64,000 bases of DNA from JAJZKE01 sp963762395 (GCA_963762395.1 CAVXKL010000001.1:124001-188000), one strand, 5' to 3'. Counted from the stretch's first letter, positions 8,227-17,979 are shown. Program-made: numbers and translations. Notes: generated by a model from the letters alone, not told the origin.

Positions 8227-9644
8227 ATCAGTGGCCTAAGATTAAATCTATTGCTAGTGGCGTAAACAGTAGCAAAATATCTGCCGTTGACCAGGTTAAA
8301 AAATCTCTAAGTTTAATTGATGAAAACGCTTCATATAAGGCAATAATATCTAAAACTGAAGAACGAGCTCTTAAAAGGGCTAATGAAATTGATATACTTG
8401 CAAAAGAAAACAAGAATTCCGGCCGTCTTGCCGGCGTACCATTTATCGCTAAGGATAACTTCTTAGTATTTGGCGCCGAAACAACTGCCGCCAGCAATAT
8501 CCTTAAAGGTTTTAATGCCCCCTATCAGGCAACAGCTATTAATAGACTTGAAGCCGAGGGGGCTATTTGTGTGGCAAAAGCTAATCTTGATGCCTTTGCT
8601 CACGGATCTAGTACCGAAAACAGCGATTTCTTTACCACCTTAAACCCCCATGACAAAGAAAGGGTGCCAGGTGGTAGCTCGGGCGGTTCAGCTGCGGCTG
8701 TCAGTTTGGGCATAACACCATTTAGTCTTGGTACTGATACCGGCGGATCTATCAGGCTACCAGCCAGCTTCTGCGGTGTAGTTGGCTATAAACCGACATA
8801 CGGTCTGGTTAGCAGATCCGGCGTAGTGGCTATGGCCAGCAGTACCGACACTATCGGTGCCTTAGCTTCAAGCGTCGAAGATGTGTCAATTGTTATGGAA
8901 ATAATGAGCGGCAAAGACTCACTTGATTCAACAACCATAGACATCGGCGATAACCACTTTAGCGACTTTAGTGAGCCTACTAAACAAATTAAAATCGGCC
9001 TTATTAAGGAATATTTATCTGAAGGTATTGATGAAGGCGTCAAAAGAATAATTCTTGAAGCTGCCGATAAGCTATCTTCTAACGGGGCGGTTATCTCCGA
9101 GGTTAGTCTGCCCAGTCTGCCACTATCTCTGGCTACCTACTACGTTCTTTGCCCGGCCGAAATATCCTCAAACTTAGACAGATATGACGGTCAACGCTAT
9201 GGCTATAGCGATAAGCAGGCAAAAACACTTGAAGACAGCTATTTAAACAGCCGCTCGGTAGGCTTTGGTGCTGAAGCTAAGAGGAGAATAATGATCGGTA
9301 CATACGTCCTTAGCAGCGGCTACTACGATGCCTATTATAAACGGGCCCAGACTGTCAGAACAAAGCTAGTTAATGAATTCCATCAAGCATTAGACAGGGT
9401 AGATTTTCTGCTAGGTCCAATTTCACCAACTCCGGCCTTTAGGGTCGGTGAGTTAGTTGACGATCCGCTTGCCATGTATCTAAGTGACATAATGACTGTA
9501 GCGGTGAATTTAGTTGGCGGACCGGCCATTGTCTTACCGGTTGGCAAAATCGGAGCTCTACCGGTCGGCATGCAGCTAATGGCTGCCCAAAAGAAGGATA
9601 AGGAACTACTTAACTTCGCTAAATCTATTGAGGATATATTTTAA
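8223..9644 (+). CDS. gatA: Asp/Glu-tRNA amidotransferase subunit A
   Basis: GatA (473 residues) is the amidase subunit that releases ammonia from glutamine for tRNA amidation. The Ser-cisSer-Lys triad of amidase-signature enzymes is complete: K77 in VPFIAKDNF, S152 in GGSSGGSAAAVS, and S176 in TDTGGSIRLP. The C-terminal GGPAIVLPVG and LPVGMQLM segments are typical. Length is normal. Its stop overlaps the next ATG (TAATG), so the membrane protein that follows is tightly coupled to it. Confidence 0.96.
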   Translation: MNQWPKIKSIASGVNSSKISAVDQVKKSLSLIDENASYKAIISKTEERALKRANEIDILAKENKNSGRLAGVPFIAKDNFLVFGAETTAASNILKGFNAPYQATAINRLEAEGAICVAKANLDAFAHGSSTENSDFFTTLNPHDKERVPGGSSGGSAAAVSLGITPFSLGTDTGGSIRLPASFCGVVGYKPTYGLVSRSGVVAMASSTDTIGALASSVEDVSIVMEIMSGKDSLDSTTIDIGDNHFSDFSEPTKQIKIGLIKEYLSEGIDEGVKRIILEAADKLSSNGAVISEVSLPSLPLSLATYYVLCPAEISSNLDRYDGQRYGYSDKQAKTLEDSYLNSRSVGFGAEAKRRIMIGTYVLSSGYYDAYYKRAQTVRTKLVNEFHQALDRVDFLLGPISPTPAFRVGELVDDPLAMYLSDIMTVAVNLVGGPAIVLPVGKIGALPVGMQLMAAQKKDKELLNFAKSIEDIF

Positions 9645-10087
9645 TGTTTTCAGATATTGACATTGCCAGTGCCTGCCTAGTCGGTGTAGTTATACTCGGC
9701 TGTTTGTTTTATAGGAAGAAAGCTTATCAACAACTAGATAATATATATTTCCGAAGATACTGGTCTAAGATAGAGAAACTTTGCGCCGATAAAAAGACAT
9801 GGTATATGGCCATTATTGATGCCGACAAACTGCTTGATGAAGCCTTAAAAAGAAAACACTTCAAGGGTAAGTCTACTGGTGAAAGATTAGTTTCAGCCCA
9901 AAGATATTTATCTGCCAATGATGCTGTTTGGTTTAGCCATAAACTGAAGAATAAAATTGAAGAACAGGAAAAGCCCGTAATCACCAAGAAGGAAACTATT
10001 AAAGCTTTAATGTCGTATAGACTGGCTTTAAAAGATTTGGGAGCTTTAGGTGAAGAAAGGATATCTAAATCAAGTGACAGAAAGTAA
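9644..10087 (+). CDS. Small membrane-anchored hypothetical protein between gatA and gatB
   Basis: This 147-residue protein has one N-terminal transmembrane segment (about residues 7-23), a basic stop-transfer region, and a cytoplasmic helical domain with DADKLLDEALKRKHFKGKST and the SAQRYLSANDAVWFSHKLKN region. I do not know its function. It overlaps gatA by 1 nt and gatB by up to 38 nt, so it is translated as part of the amidotransferase operon. The well-preserved polar motif suggests a real, conserved protein. A role in tethering the amidotransferase to the membrane would be speculation. Confidence 0.75.
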   Translation: MFSDIDIASACLVGVVILGCLFYRKKAYQQLDNIYFRRYWSKIEKLCADKKTWYMAIIDADKLLDEALKRKHFKGKSTGERLVSAQRYLSANDAVWFSHKLKNKIEEQEKPVITKKETIKALMSYRLALKDLGALGEERISKSSDRK

Positions 10088-11546
10088 ATCAAAATATTTT
10101 CTAACTGTTGGTATTGAGACTCATGTCCAGCTTAAGACTTTATCTAAACTATTTTCGGGGGCGGATAATGACGCCCACAGGGCAGACCCTAATACTTTAG
10201 TTAATCATATAGACTTTGGTCTTCCCGGAGCTCTGCCGGTATTAAATAAACGGGCAATTGAGCTAGCTTCAAGAGCGGCTTTTGCTCTCAACACTAAACC
10301 CCAAGCCTTTTCTAAATTTGACCGTAAACACTATTTCTACCCTGATCTTCCCATGGGGTATCAAATAACACAGTATGATGAACCAATAATTCTAGGCGGC
10401 TATGTTGAATTTAGCGTTGATAACCAAACAAAAAGAGTCAATATTACACGTGCTCATCTAGAAGCTGATGCCGGTAAGAGTATTCATCCCGTTGGTAAAG
10501 ATTATAGCTTGGTTGATCTGAATAGGGTCGGTACGCCACTGCTTGAGATTGTCTCTGAGCCTGAAATGCATTCACCAGCCGAAGCTAGGGCATACTGCCA
10601 GGAATTATACCTTCTAATGCGCTACGCCGATGTCTCAGACGCCAACCTCTATTTTGGTAATATGCGTTTTGATGTAAACGTCAGCGTCTCAACTAACGAA
10701 ACACTAGGCACCAGAACAGAAACAAAGAATCTAAATAGTTTTCGGAGCGTTGAGAGGGCTGTCACTCATGAGATGAATAGGCAGATCGAATTAATTGAAA
10801 AAGGCGAAAAGATAACCCAGGAAACAAGAGGCTGGGACGACGCTAAAAATAAGGGATACTCGATGCGTTCTAAAGAGAATGCCGATGACTATAGATATAT
10901 GCCGGACCCTGACATTCCGCCAGTTCATTTAGATGACGATTATATCTCAAAAATTGCTACCTCCATGCCTAAACTACCCAAAGACCTAAGAGTACAATTG
11001 GCAAAACATAGTCTCGACAGCTCCATTATTGAGTCACTGATCGAAGCTGAAATAGAATACTCGCTCGGGCATCTCGATTACCTAACGGACTTAAGCAGCG
11101 AAAAGGCCAAAACTATTGCTTTTTGGATTGTGAACATCGAGATCCCCTTAAGGCATGGTCTAGAAGGTCAAGATGCTAAAAGTATAAAATTAACCAAAGA
11201 CTCAATTCATGATCTTTACGAAGCAGCCTACGCTTTAACTAAAGCCGGTAAGCTAAGTTCGACTAACGTTAAGGAGCTAATTACTAGTCTTCTTTTGATA
11301 GATAATTTGCCGGAGGATATAGCTGATCATGTTAAAAAAGAAGGCCTAACTCAAAATTCAGACGAAGGCGAACTTAAACAAATTGTTGAAAAGATCGTTA
11401 AAGAAAATCCTGAGGCTTCTCGAGATATTCTTGCCGGCCAGGATAAAGCGATTGGTTTCCTTGTTGGACAGGTCATGAAAGAAACTAATGGCCAAGCAAA
11501 TCCGGCTGTTGTTAATGAGTTAATCAAATCTCAAATTAAGAGTTAG
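10050..11546 (+). CDS. gatB: Asp/Glu-tRNA amidotransferase subunit B
   Basis: GatB (about 498 residues) binds the tRNA and carries out the ATP-dependent activation and amidation step. The start region VGIETHVQLKT, the cradle motif KNLNSFRSVERA, and the YRYMPDPDIPP motif are clear. The C-terminal YqeY-like helical domain occupies about 350-498 and ends in NPAVVNELI. The GTG at 10050 has GGGAG 6 nt upstream. A second GTG at 10074 would give a start closer to the usual family length, so either may be used. It overlaps the preceding gene out of frame. Confidence 0.95.
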   Translation: MKKGYLNQVTESKSKYFLTVGIETHVQLKTLSKLFSGADNDAHRADPNTLVNHIDFGLPGALPVLNKRAIELASRAAFALNTKPQAFSKFDRKHYFYPDLPMGYQITQYDEPIILGGYVEFSVDNQTKRVNITRAHLEADAGKSIHPVGKDYSLVDLNRVGTPLLEIVSEPEMHSPAEARAYCQELYLLMRYADVSDANLYFGNMRFDVNVSVSTNETLGTRTETKNLNSFRSVERAVTHEMNRQIELIEKGEKITQETRGWDDAKNKGYSMRSKENADDYRYMPDPDIPPVHLDDDYISKIATSMPKLPKDLRVQLAKHSLDSSIIESLIEAEIEYSLGHLDYLTDLSSEKAKTIAFWIVNIEIPLRHGLEGQDAKSIKLTKDSIHDLYEAAYALTKAGKLSSTNVKELITSLLLIDNLPEDIADHVKKEGLTQNSDEGELKQIVEKIVKENPEASRDILAGQDKAIGFLVGQVMKETNGQANPAVVNELIKSQIKS

Positions 11547-11551
11547 GATGC

Positions 11552-11557
11552 TAATAT
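11552..11557 (+). promoter_or_regulatory. -10 box 9 nt before the galU start
   Basis: TAATAT at 11552-11557 sits 9 nt before the galU ATG. No Shine-Dalgarno sequence is present, and the pattern matches other starts in this window that look leaderless. Confidence 0.35.
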
Positions 11558-11566
11558 TAATCTGCC

Positions 11567-12466
11567 ATGAGCACTAAACCTGTCACTAAAGCCGTTATAG
11601 CCGCCGCTGGCTTTGGCACAAGGTTTCTACCCCAAACCAAAGCTTCGCCTAAAGAGATGCTGCCATTAGTAGATAAACCGGTTATTCAATATGTCGTTGA
11701 GGAACTAGTGGACGTCGGTATCCAAGATATTATTATCGTTACTGGCTATTCAAAAAGAGCAATCGAAGATCATTTCGATAATCCAAACAGTGATCTAATA
11801 ACCAACTTGAAACAAGGCGGTTCCTCCAAAAAGCCACTCCTCAAAGAAGTTCTGGATATAGCCGACCTGGCAAATTTTATCTATGTTCGCCAAAAAGGGC
11901 CGTACGGTAACGCCACGCCATTAATAAACGTTGCCCATCTTTTAAACGATGAACCGTTTATTTATACCTGGAGCGATGACTTCTTCAGGTCCGATCCATT
12001 AAGATTCCAGCAAATGATCGATGCTTATAAAAAGTATAACTGCTCGGTCATGAGTACAACTAGAATTAGAACCCCGGAAGACTACAAAAGGTACGGTGTA
12101 GTTGGCGGTAAACACTTAAGAGACAATATATCGCAAGTAACAAGAATCTTGGAAAAACCGGGTATAGATAAAGCTCCTTCTGACCAGGCAAGTGTCAGCG
12201 GCTTCCTTTTAACGCCTGATTCCGTCAAATACTTCCAAAAGGCTCTTAAAAACCTCAAAGCCGGTCATGAGTTTTATGCCAATGATGCACTTAAACTGAT
12301 GATCAAAGATGGCAAGAGAATAATTGCCTGCGAGATAAAAAACGGTGAGTTCTACGATCTCGGCAACAAGCTAAGTTATCTTAAGGCAGTCTATAGCTTT
12401 GCCATGCGCGACAAGGACATATCTGACGAACTAAGAGTGTTCTTAAATGAGCAACTTAAGGTATAA
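11567..12466 (+). CDS. galU: UTP-glucose-1-phosphate uridylyltransferase
   Basis: This 299-residue nucleotidyltransferase makes UDP-glucose from UTP and glucose-1-phosphate, a donor for envelope polysaccharides. The GT-A fold N-terminus AAGFGTRFLPQTKASPKEML (residues 12-31) contains the nucleotide-binding loop and the conserved lysine. PLVDKPVIQYVVEEL and the SVSGFLLTPDS region further along are typical of bacterial GalU. Length is normal. The gene appears to have its own short-leader promoter and is followed closely by two small envelope proteins. Confidence 0.92.
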   Translation: MSTKPVTKAVIAAAGFGTRFLPQTKASPKEMLPLVDKPVIQYVVEELVDVGIQDIIIVTGYSKRAIEDHFDNPNSDLITNLKQGGSSKKPLLKEVLDIADLANFIYVRQKGPYGNATPLINVAHLLNDEPFIYTWSDDFFRSDPLRFQQMIDAYKKYNCSVMSTTRIRTPEDYKRYGVVGGKHLRDNISQVTRILEKPGIDKAPSDQASVSGFLLTPDSVKYFQKALKNLKAGHEFYANDALKLMIKDGKRIIACEIKNGEFYDLGNKLSYLKAVYSFAMRDKDISDELRVFLNEQLKV

Positions 12467-12467
12467 T
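12462..12467 (+). promoter_or_regulatory. -10 box overlapping the galU stop
   Basis: A perfect TATAAT at 12462-12467 lies 8 nt before the ATG at 12476 and overlaps the TAA stop of galU (12464-12466). No ribosome binding site separates it from the start, so the downstream mRNA is probably leaderless. Confidence 0.5.
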
Positions 12468-12475
12468 AATAACGT

Positions 12476-12733
12476 ATGTCAACGACTAATAACGTCGAGC
12501 TTTTAATTATCACCATTGTATTAAGTGTTCTGTTCGTAGCTTTAATAGCCTTTGTTATTGAGGTTATAACCGTAGTTAGTAAAATTAGAAAACTGGTTAA
12601 ACGAACTGAAGAAGTAATGGACAACGTTGAAGCTGCTGCCGAGAATCTAAAACATATGTCAAAAGCTGCCCATAGCCGATTTCCGCTTATTAACTTAATT
12701 AGCGAACTGTTTAATTCCAAACAAGATAAATAG
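12476..12733 (+). CDS. Small membrane protein with coiled-coil tail, 85 aa
   Basis: The protein has an N-terminal hydrophobic helix (about 9-33) and then a charged helical stretch with heptad-like spacing (TEEVMDNVEAAAENLKHM). I do not recognise a family beyond a general resemblance to DUF948/YtxG-type proteins. The next gene is YtxH-like and starts 3 nt after this stop, and ytxG-ytxH pairs are known in other bacteria, so the two probably act together at the membrane. The start follows a perfect TATAAT box by 8 nt. Confidence 0.7.
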   Translation: MSTTNNVELLIITIVLSVLFVALIAFVIEVITVVSKIRKLVKRTEEVMDNVEAAAENLKHMSKAAHSRFPLINLISELFNSKQDK

Positions 12734-12735
12734 AA

Positions 12736-13116
12736 ATGGCGAAAAGTCATAAACATCACAGCAGGCTTGGTTTAATAGCCGTCGGCTACGTTCTTGGCCT
12801 TCTAACAGCACCTCGTAGCGGCAAACGAACCAGAACTAAGATTAAGAACAGCAAAGATCTTGTGGCCGATATAGAAAAAGATCTTAAAGATATTTACAGT
12901 CAAACCAAGGAAGTTTTAGCTAAACTCGCCCAGGAACAACCAAAGCTAACCGAGGACCTTAAGAAGCTTAAAGAACAAGCTATGTCTTCTCAGTCTAAGG
13001 TTAAAGATTTATTATCCGCCATCCACGGTCATGACAATTTTGATGAAGATCTAACAACGACCATTAAGGACGCTAAAAAAGCATTAGAATCTCTTAAACA
13101 CTACCTATCCAAGTAG
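12736..13116 (+). CDS. YtxH-like membrane/stress protein, 126 aa
   Basis: The N-terminal glycine-rich hydrophobic segment RLGLIAVGYVLGLLTAPRSG (residues 10-29) followed by KRTRTKIK resembles the YtxH/GvpP pattern, in which one short membrane helix precedes the APKSGKETR-like motif. The remaining 95 residues are a long charged helix, probably coiled coil. The function in this lineage is unknown. The gene follows its partner with a 2-nt gap and no visible ribosome binding site, so translation is probably coupled. Confidence 0.7.
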   Translation: MAKSHKHHSRLGLIAVGYVLGLLTAPRSGKRTRTKIKNSKDLVADIEKDLKDIYSQTKEVLAKLAQEQPKLTEDLKKLKEQAMSSQSKVKDLLSAIHGHDNFDEDLTTTIKDAKKALESLKHYLSK

Positions 13117-13174
13117 TTCGCTTAATGTATAATTAAAGCAAATTAGCCGCATAGCGAAACTTTTGGAGGGTTGA

Positions 13175-16100
13175 TTGGCACAAAGAAAAACATTGACTAG
13201 TAGTGATTATGTCCACCTGCATAATCATACCCAATATAGCTTACTTGACGGTCTGACAAAGATTCCCGAACTGATGGAGACGGTTGTTAGGTTCGGCATG
13301 GGCAGTATCGCTATTACCGACCACGGTACTTTGAGCGGACTTATTGAGTTTTATAAAGAAGCCAAGCAAAAAAGCATTAAGCCGCTGCTTGGCATAGAAA
13401 CATATATGGCGGCAAGAGGCCTTAAAGATAAAGATAGCCAAATAGATAAAGAAAACTACCACCTTACCGTAATCGCTATGAATAACGAGGGCTATAAGAA
13501 CTTAATGAGGCTTTCATCAATTGCCAACCTGGACGGCTATTACTATAAGCCGCGAATCGACCGTGAAACACTAGCCAAATATAACGCCGGACTTATTGTT
13601 TTAAGCGGCTGTATGGGCGGCGAGCTTGGCATGGCTTTAAGCCAGGGCTTAACTAAAGATGCTGAAAAAGTGATCAAATGGTATAAAGATATCTTTAAAG
13701 ACAGATATTACCTCGAAGTCCAAGATCACGGCCATCCACTTCATCCGTCATATAACGAACGCCAGGAAACAATTAATAATGAAATATTTAGGTTGGCTAA
13801 AAAGTATAATTTACCGACTGTCATAACGGCTGATGCCCACTATTTAAGACATGCCGACCAAACAGCTCATGAGATACTCCTCTGTATCCAAACCAACTCA
13901 TATTTATCTGATAAAAATAGATTGAGCCTTAAAGACATCGAACTTCATGTAACTGACCCGACAGAGATAATAAAAAGATGGGGCAAGGGCCACCCGGAAG
14001 CAATTATCAACACTAAGAAAGTCAGTGAACGATGTGAAGTTAAAATTGAGCTTGGCGGCTTCTTGATTCCTAAGTTTCCCCTGCCAAGCGGCCAGAGCGA
14101 TGACACCTTCCTTAAACTATTGGTATATAAGGGCCTAAGCTGGCGATATGGCGGTATGTCTAGAGATGAAGTCCGCAGTTTATCTATAGGTGAAGCAATC
14201 AAGAAGGTTCCTAAAGATTATCTAAAACGGGCAGATTATGAACTTTCTATTATCGGTACAATGGGCTTTAGCGGTTACTTCTTAATAGTTCAGGACTTTA
14301 TTAACTGGGGTAAAGACCACAAAATCATTTTCGGACCAGGCAGGGGTTCTGCTGCCGGCTCAATAGTCTCCTACGCTCTTAGGATTACGGAAATCGACCC
14401 TATTAAGTATGACTTAATGTTTGAAAGGTTCTTAAACCCTTCAAGAGTCTCTATGCCGGATATTGACATAGATATCCAGGATACCAGGCGTGATGAAGTA
14501 ATAAACTACTGTATTGAGAAATATGGCCGAGATAGAGTAGCTAATATTGTGACATTTGGCCGAATGGCAGCCAGAAACGCCGTGAGGGATGTTTCCAGGG
14601 TCCTTGAGGTGCCATACGCTGAAGCTGATAGATTAGCTAAGATGATGCCGCCACCCTCTCAGGGACGTCATATTGCCCTCAGAAGTTCACTAAAGGATGA
14701 TCCGGCCCTGGCCAGAGAATATAAAACAAACGAGACAGCCAAAAAAGTCTTTGATCTAGCAATGCAGCTTGAAGGTACTATTAGAAGCCACGGTGTCCAT
14801 GCTGCCGGTGTTGTTATTGCCCCAGATGACATTGTTAACCATACACCCCTAGAAATGGCTCAAAAAGGTGTTGTTGCCACCCAGTACTCGATGGGTCCAA
14901 TCGACGAGCTTGGTCTCCTTAAAATAGACTTTCTTGGACTTTCTAACCTGACAACCATTAGAAATGCTCAAAGAATTATCCGAAAGGTATACAAACACTC
15001 CATAAACATTGACGAGTTAACCAATGACGACCCGAAAACATTTGAACTATTAAGAGATGGCGACACAGTTGGTGTCTTCCAGCTAGAATCAGCCGGCATG
15101 AAGCGTTATCTTAAAGAGCTTCAACCGACAATATTTACCGATATCATTGCTATTAACGCCCTATACCGACCTGGGCCAATGAGTGAAATCCCGAGATTTA
15201 TTAAAGGCAAAAATAAGCCATCCAGCATTAAATATTTGCACAATTCAATTGAACCTATTCTCAAAGATACTTACGGTGTTATGGTTTACCAGGAGCAAAT
15301 TATCCAAATTCTGCAGAGAGTAGCCGGTTACTCTGCCGGTGAAGCAGACTTAGTCAGAAAAGCTATTGGTAAGAAAAAGCGTGACATCATGCAGGCTGAA
15401 GAGCCAAAATTTATGGCTGGTTCGCTCAAGCAGGGCTTAAACGAGGGCCAAGCTAAAGAACTATGGTCCCAGATTCAGCCCTTTGCTGATTATTCCTTTC
15501 CTAAAGCCCATGCTGCTTGCTACGCCCAAATAGCCTACTGGACAGCTTATCTTAAGGCTCACTATAGAGACGCTTTTATGGCTGCCCTGATGACCACTGA
15601 TTATGACAATATTGATCGTCTGGCTATTGAAATTAACGATTGTCGTCACAACGGCATTGAAGTTTTATCCCCTGATATAAATGAGTCATTTGTCGAATTT
15701 GGTATTGTCCCAGGCGCCAGTCAGATTAGATTTGGCCTTAAAGCCGTAAAAAACGTCGGTTCAGCCGCTGCCGAAGAAATAGAAAGAGCCAGGGCAGGTA
15801 AACCATTTACATCCATTGAAGACTATCTAACACGGGTTAACGCTAAGATTGTTAATAAGAAATCGCTGGAGAGCCTAATTAAGACCGGCGCTTTTGATAA
15901 GTTTTATGACCGAGGGACACTTCTTAAAAACATTGAACTGATGGTTGCCTATGCATCAAAGTTCCAAAAACAGCTTAGCTCAAACCAATTAACACTATTC
16001 TCTGAAGAAAAGTCAGCTAACGCTAATCTAGTGTCCAGTAGCATTGAATTCGAACAAACAGATTCTGAACCCAATAAAAACCAGTATCTTACCTGGGAAA

Positions 16101-16729
16101 GAGAACTGCTCGGTCTATATCTAAGTCAGCATCCGCTAAATGACCTGGCAGATTATCTAACCAAATACTGCACGCCTCTGTCTAGTATTAGTACGATTGC
16201 TAACGAGGCACCGGTTACTGTCGGTGGCATAATTGCCGAAGTCAGAGAGGTGATCACTAAAAACAAACAGAAGATGGCCTTCGTTAAGATTGAAGATCTA
16301 AGCGGTGAAGCGGAGATGGTAGTCTTCCCCAGTCTTTATGATAAATATAAGGATAAACTTGCTCGTGACCAGGTATATAAATATAAAGCAACTGTTAGTG
16401 CCAGGTCGGCCGGAGATATTAAAAGCTTAGTTCTCGTTAGCCTAGAAGAAATAGATAAGACTTCGCCCGATAAGCCAACGGATGATCAACCAAGCAATTC
16501 GTCTCCTAAGTTATATATTAACTTAAAAGATACTTCAGACAACAAGCTGCTCTCTTCACTTAAGGCTGTTATCGATCAATATATTGGTGACACGAAAGTA
16601 ATCCTGGTTTTGAATAATGGCAAATCCCGTCAGGCAATAAGGTTGCCGGTTGGTTTTGATCATCAAAATGAGGAAGCTTATGATCAGTTATCTGAGCTCG
16701 TTGGTCCTGAAAACCTAGTCCTAAATTAA
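13175..16729 (+). CDS. dnaE: DNA polymerase III alpha subunit
   Basis: DnaE is the replicative polymerase catalytic subunit; 1184 residues is normal. The PHP domain opens with YVHLHNHTQYSLLDGL (about 12-27). The palm carries PDIDIDIQDTRRDEVI (near 428), with two catalytic aspartates, and LLKIDFLGLSNLTTI (near 584) with the third. Helix-hairpin-helix and OB-fold segments (VTVGGIIAEVRE near 1010) complete the C-terminus. The start is TTG, placed by a strong GGAGGG at 13165-13170. A TATAAT box at 13128-13133 gives a leader of about 35 nt, unlike the leaderless genes nearby. Confidence 0.97.
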   Translation: MAQRKTLTSSDYVHLHNHTQYSLLDGLTKIPELMETVVRFGMGSIAITDHGTLSGLIEFYKEAKQKSIKPLLGIETYMAARGLKDKDSQIDKENYHLTVIAMNNEGYKNLMRLSSIANLDGYYYKPRIDRETLAKYNAGLIVLSGCMGGELGMALSQGLTKDAEKVIKWYKDIFKDRYYLEVQDHGHPLHPSYNERQETINNEIFRLAKKYNLPTVITADAHYLRHADQTAHEILLCIQTNSYLSDKNRLSLKDIELHVTDPTEIIKRWGKGHPEAIINTKKVSERCEVKIELGGFLIPKFPLPSGQSDDTFLKLLVYKGLSWRYGGMSRDEVRSLSIGEAIKKVPKDYLKRADYELSIIGTMGFSGYFLIVQDFINWGKDHKIIFGPGRGSAAGSIVSYALRITEIDPIKYDLMFERFLNPSRVSMPDIDIDIQDTRRDEVINYCIEKYGRDRVANIVTFGRMAARNAVRDVSRVLEVPYAEADRLAKMMPPPSQGRHIALRSSLKDDPALAREYKTNETAKKVFDLAMQLEGTIRSHGVHAAGVVIAPDDIVNHTPLEMAQKGVVATQYSMGPIDELGLLKIDFLGLSNLTTIRNAQRIIRKVYKHSINIDELTNDDPKTFELLRDGDTVGVFQLESAGMKRYLKELQPTIFTDIIAINALYRPGPMSEIPRFIKGKNKPSSIKYLHNSIEPILKDTYGVMVYQEQIIQILQRVAGYSAGEADLVRKAIGKKKRDIMQAEEPKFMAGSLKQGLNEGQAKELWSQIQPFADYSFPKAHAACYAQIAYWTAYLKAHYRDAFMAALMTTDYDNIDRLAIEINDCRHNGIEVLSPDINESFVEFGIVPGASQIRFGLKAVKNVGSAAAEEIERARAGKPFTSIEDYLTRVNAKIVNKKSLESLIKTGAFDKFYDRGTLLKNIELMVAYASKFQKQLSSNQLTLFSEEKSANANLVSSSIEFEQTDSEPNKNQYLTWERELLGLYLSQHPLNDLADYLTKYCTPLSSISTIANEAPVTVGGIIAEVREVITKNKQKMAFVKIEDLSGEAEMVVFPSLYDKYKDKLARDQVYKYKATVSARSAGDIKSLVLVSLEEIDKTSPDKPTDDQPSNSSPKLYINLKDTSDNKLLSSLKAVIDQYIGDTKVILVLNNGKSRQAIRLPVGFDHQNEEAYDQLSELVGPENLVLN

Positions 16730-17136
16730 GTCACAAGCAGACACATTGAGCCGATCAGGAGAGCTAATATGGCGTCAAGAAAATAGTGCTTCATTAAGAG
16801 CTTTTCTTCTCTAATGATGAGACTTCTAATCCTTTTATAGTGCCTAACAATAAACCAGACTACAAGAACGGCTAGTACGAGATAAGCAAAATCTAATAAT
16901 AAGCTGCTATTACTGCCAAAGACAGACTGAACACGGGCACTATAGGCAGTATTTGAAGGGGAATTAAAAGAACTATGTGGCAGGAATTGACCAGCCATTA
17001 CTGAGCCGCCCATTACTAGAAATAAGGGTAAATAAGGCAAGTATGGCCTTATATATCTATTGTTTTGGCGGTGATGAAGGGCATTCATCTTCCTCTGATT
17101 TGATGTAACTCTAGATTTATTTTTTACTAAGGTCAT
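16726..17136 (-). CDS. Hypothetical membrane protein, 136 aa
   Basis: This protein has a basic N-terminus and three likely membrane helices, around residues 32-50, 80-98 and 116-135. No family is recognisable. It is convergent with dnaE and overlaps its last 4 nt. Its upstream region is AT-rich with GGAAAG 14 nt before the ATG. It begins an accessory stretch of poorly conserved genes running to about 20.3 kb. Confidence 0.6.
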   Translation of the reverse strand: MTLVKNKSRVTSNQRKMNALHHRQNNRYIRPYLPYLPLFLVMGGSVMAGQFLPHSSFNSPSNTAYSARVQSVFGSNSSLLLDFAYLVLAVLVVWFIVRHYKRIRSLIIREEKLLMKHYFLDAILALLIGSMCLLVT

Positions 17137-17270
17137 TTTTATTTATTACTTTCCTATACATTAACATTTTATTGGTAATAAATAAATTATGAGTTAAGAC
17201 ATTCCGTTTTTTATTGAATAATATTGTAAGTTCTTATTCACTTGGCCTGACATATCAATTATAGTTTTAT

Positions 17271-17867
17271 CTATTGGATTGAAGTAACTAATCGGAATCT
17301 CTTAATTGCAACCCTAACATCTTCACTTATCTCTGGATCGACTGAGGTTGTTTCATTGAGAATTCTCTCTGCACGATTTGCCTCCATTCGGGTGGTAATT
17401 ACTATAGGTTCATCTGTTTTGCCATTCAAAAAATTACGTAAGTTTTCTTCGAAAGGACTATCTTGCAGCCGACCTGGCGCTCGATTAATAGCATCCTCCC
17501 TAGGAGCGCTAACTCTTCCATCGGCGAACTTCCCTTGGCTAATACTACTTATCCTACTAGTCGAAGTAGTTAAACCTCTATGAACCCTTGGTTCTTTGGC
17601 TGCAACTTGTGTTTTTGAAAGTTCTTCAAGGGCGCTGACTATAGCTAGTACTCTAACTCCAATTCTCTTCACGCAAGTTAATGCTGCCGCAATCTCTTCT
17701 TCGCTTGCGGGAATTCGGCCTCCTTGAATCCCTTCTATTGTATTTTCAGCATCCGAGAGGGCTCTATCCACATTATTGAGCCCGCCTTTTGGTCCAAGGT
17801 CTATATCCCTATAATCACCTATCGCATCTATTGGCTGCACTGACTCTGCGTGAACCCGAAGCTGCAT
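17271..17867 (-). CDS. Hypothetical protein, 198 aa
   Basis: I do not recognise this protein. It is soluble, polar and probably partly disordered, with a low-complexity middle (about 95-125, rich in Ser, Thr and Arg) between two helical segments. It has no obvious catalytic motif. Its start is well supported by a perfect TATAAT box on the minus strand (17876-17881), 8 nt upstream of the ATG, with no ribosome binding site. It is transcribed divergently from the 278-residue protein to its right. Confidence 0.6.
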   Translation of the reverse strand: MQLRVHAESVQPIDAIGDYRDIDLGPKGGLNNVDRALSDAENTIEGIQGGRIPASEEEIAAALTCVKRIGVRVLAIVSALEELSKTQVAAKEPRVHRGLTTSTSRISSISQGKFADGRVSAPREDAINRAPGRLQDSPFEENLRNFLNGKTDEPIVITTRMEANRAERILNETTSVDPEISEDVRVAIKRFRLVTSIQ

Positions 17868-17875
17868 ATAACAAC

Positions 17876-17881
17876 ATTATA
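17876..17881 (-). promoter_or_regulatory. -10 box of the 198-aa hypothetical gene
   Basis: On the minus strand the sequence reads TATAAT, then 8 nt, then ATG. This predicts a leaderless or nearly leaderless transcript. Confidence 0.5.
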
Positions 17882-17950
17882 ATATCTAAAGCTGTATATT
17901 TGAGCCGAAAATGTCCGTATCTCTATAAAATCTTCCTAAAATGGTACTGC

Positions 17951-17979
17951 TTGCTTGTTGAATACTATGTTTGCATACT
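17951..17979 (+). promoter_or_regulatory. Promoter of the 278-aa hypothetical gene
   Basis: TTGCTT (17951-17956) and CATACT (17974-17979) are 17 nt apart, and the ATG at 17987 lies 7 nt after the -10 box. This supports 17987 rather than the longer open frame that overlaps the opposite gene. Confidence 0.4.
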
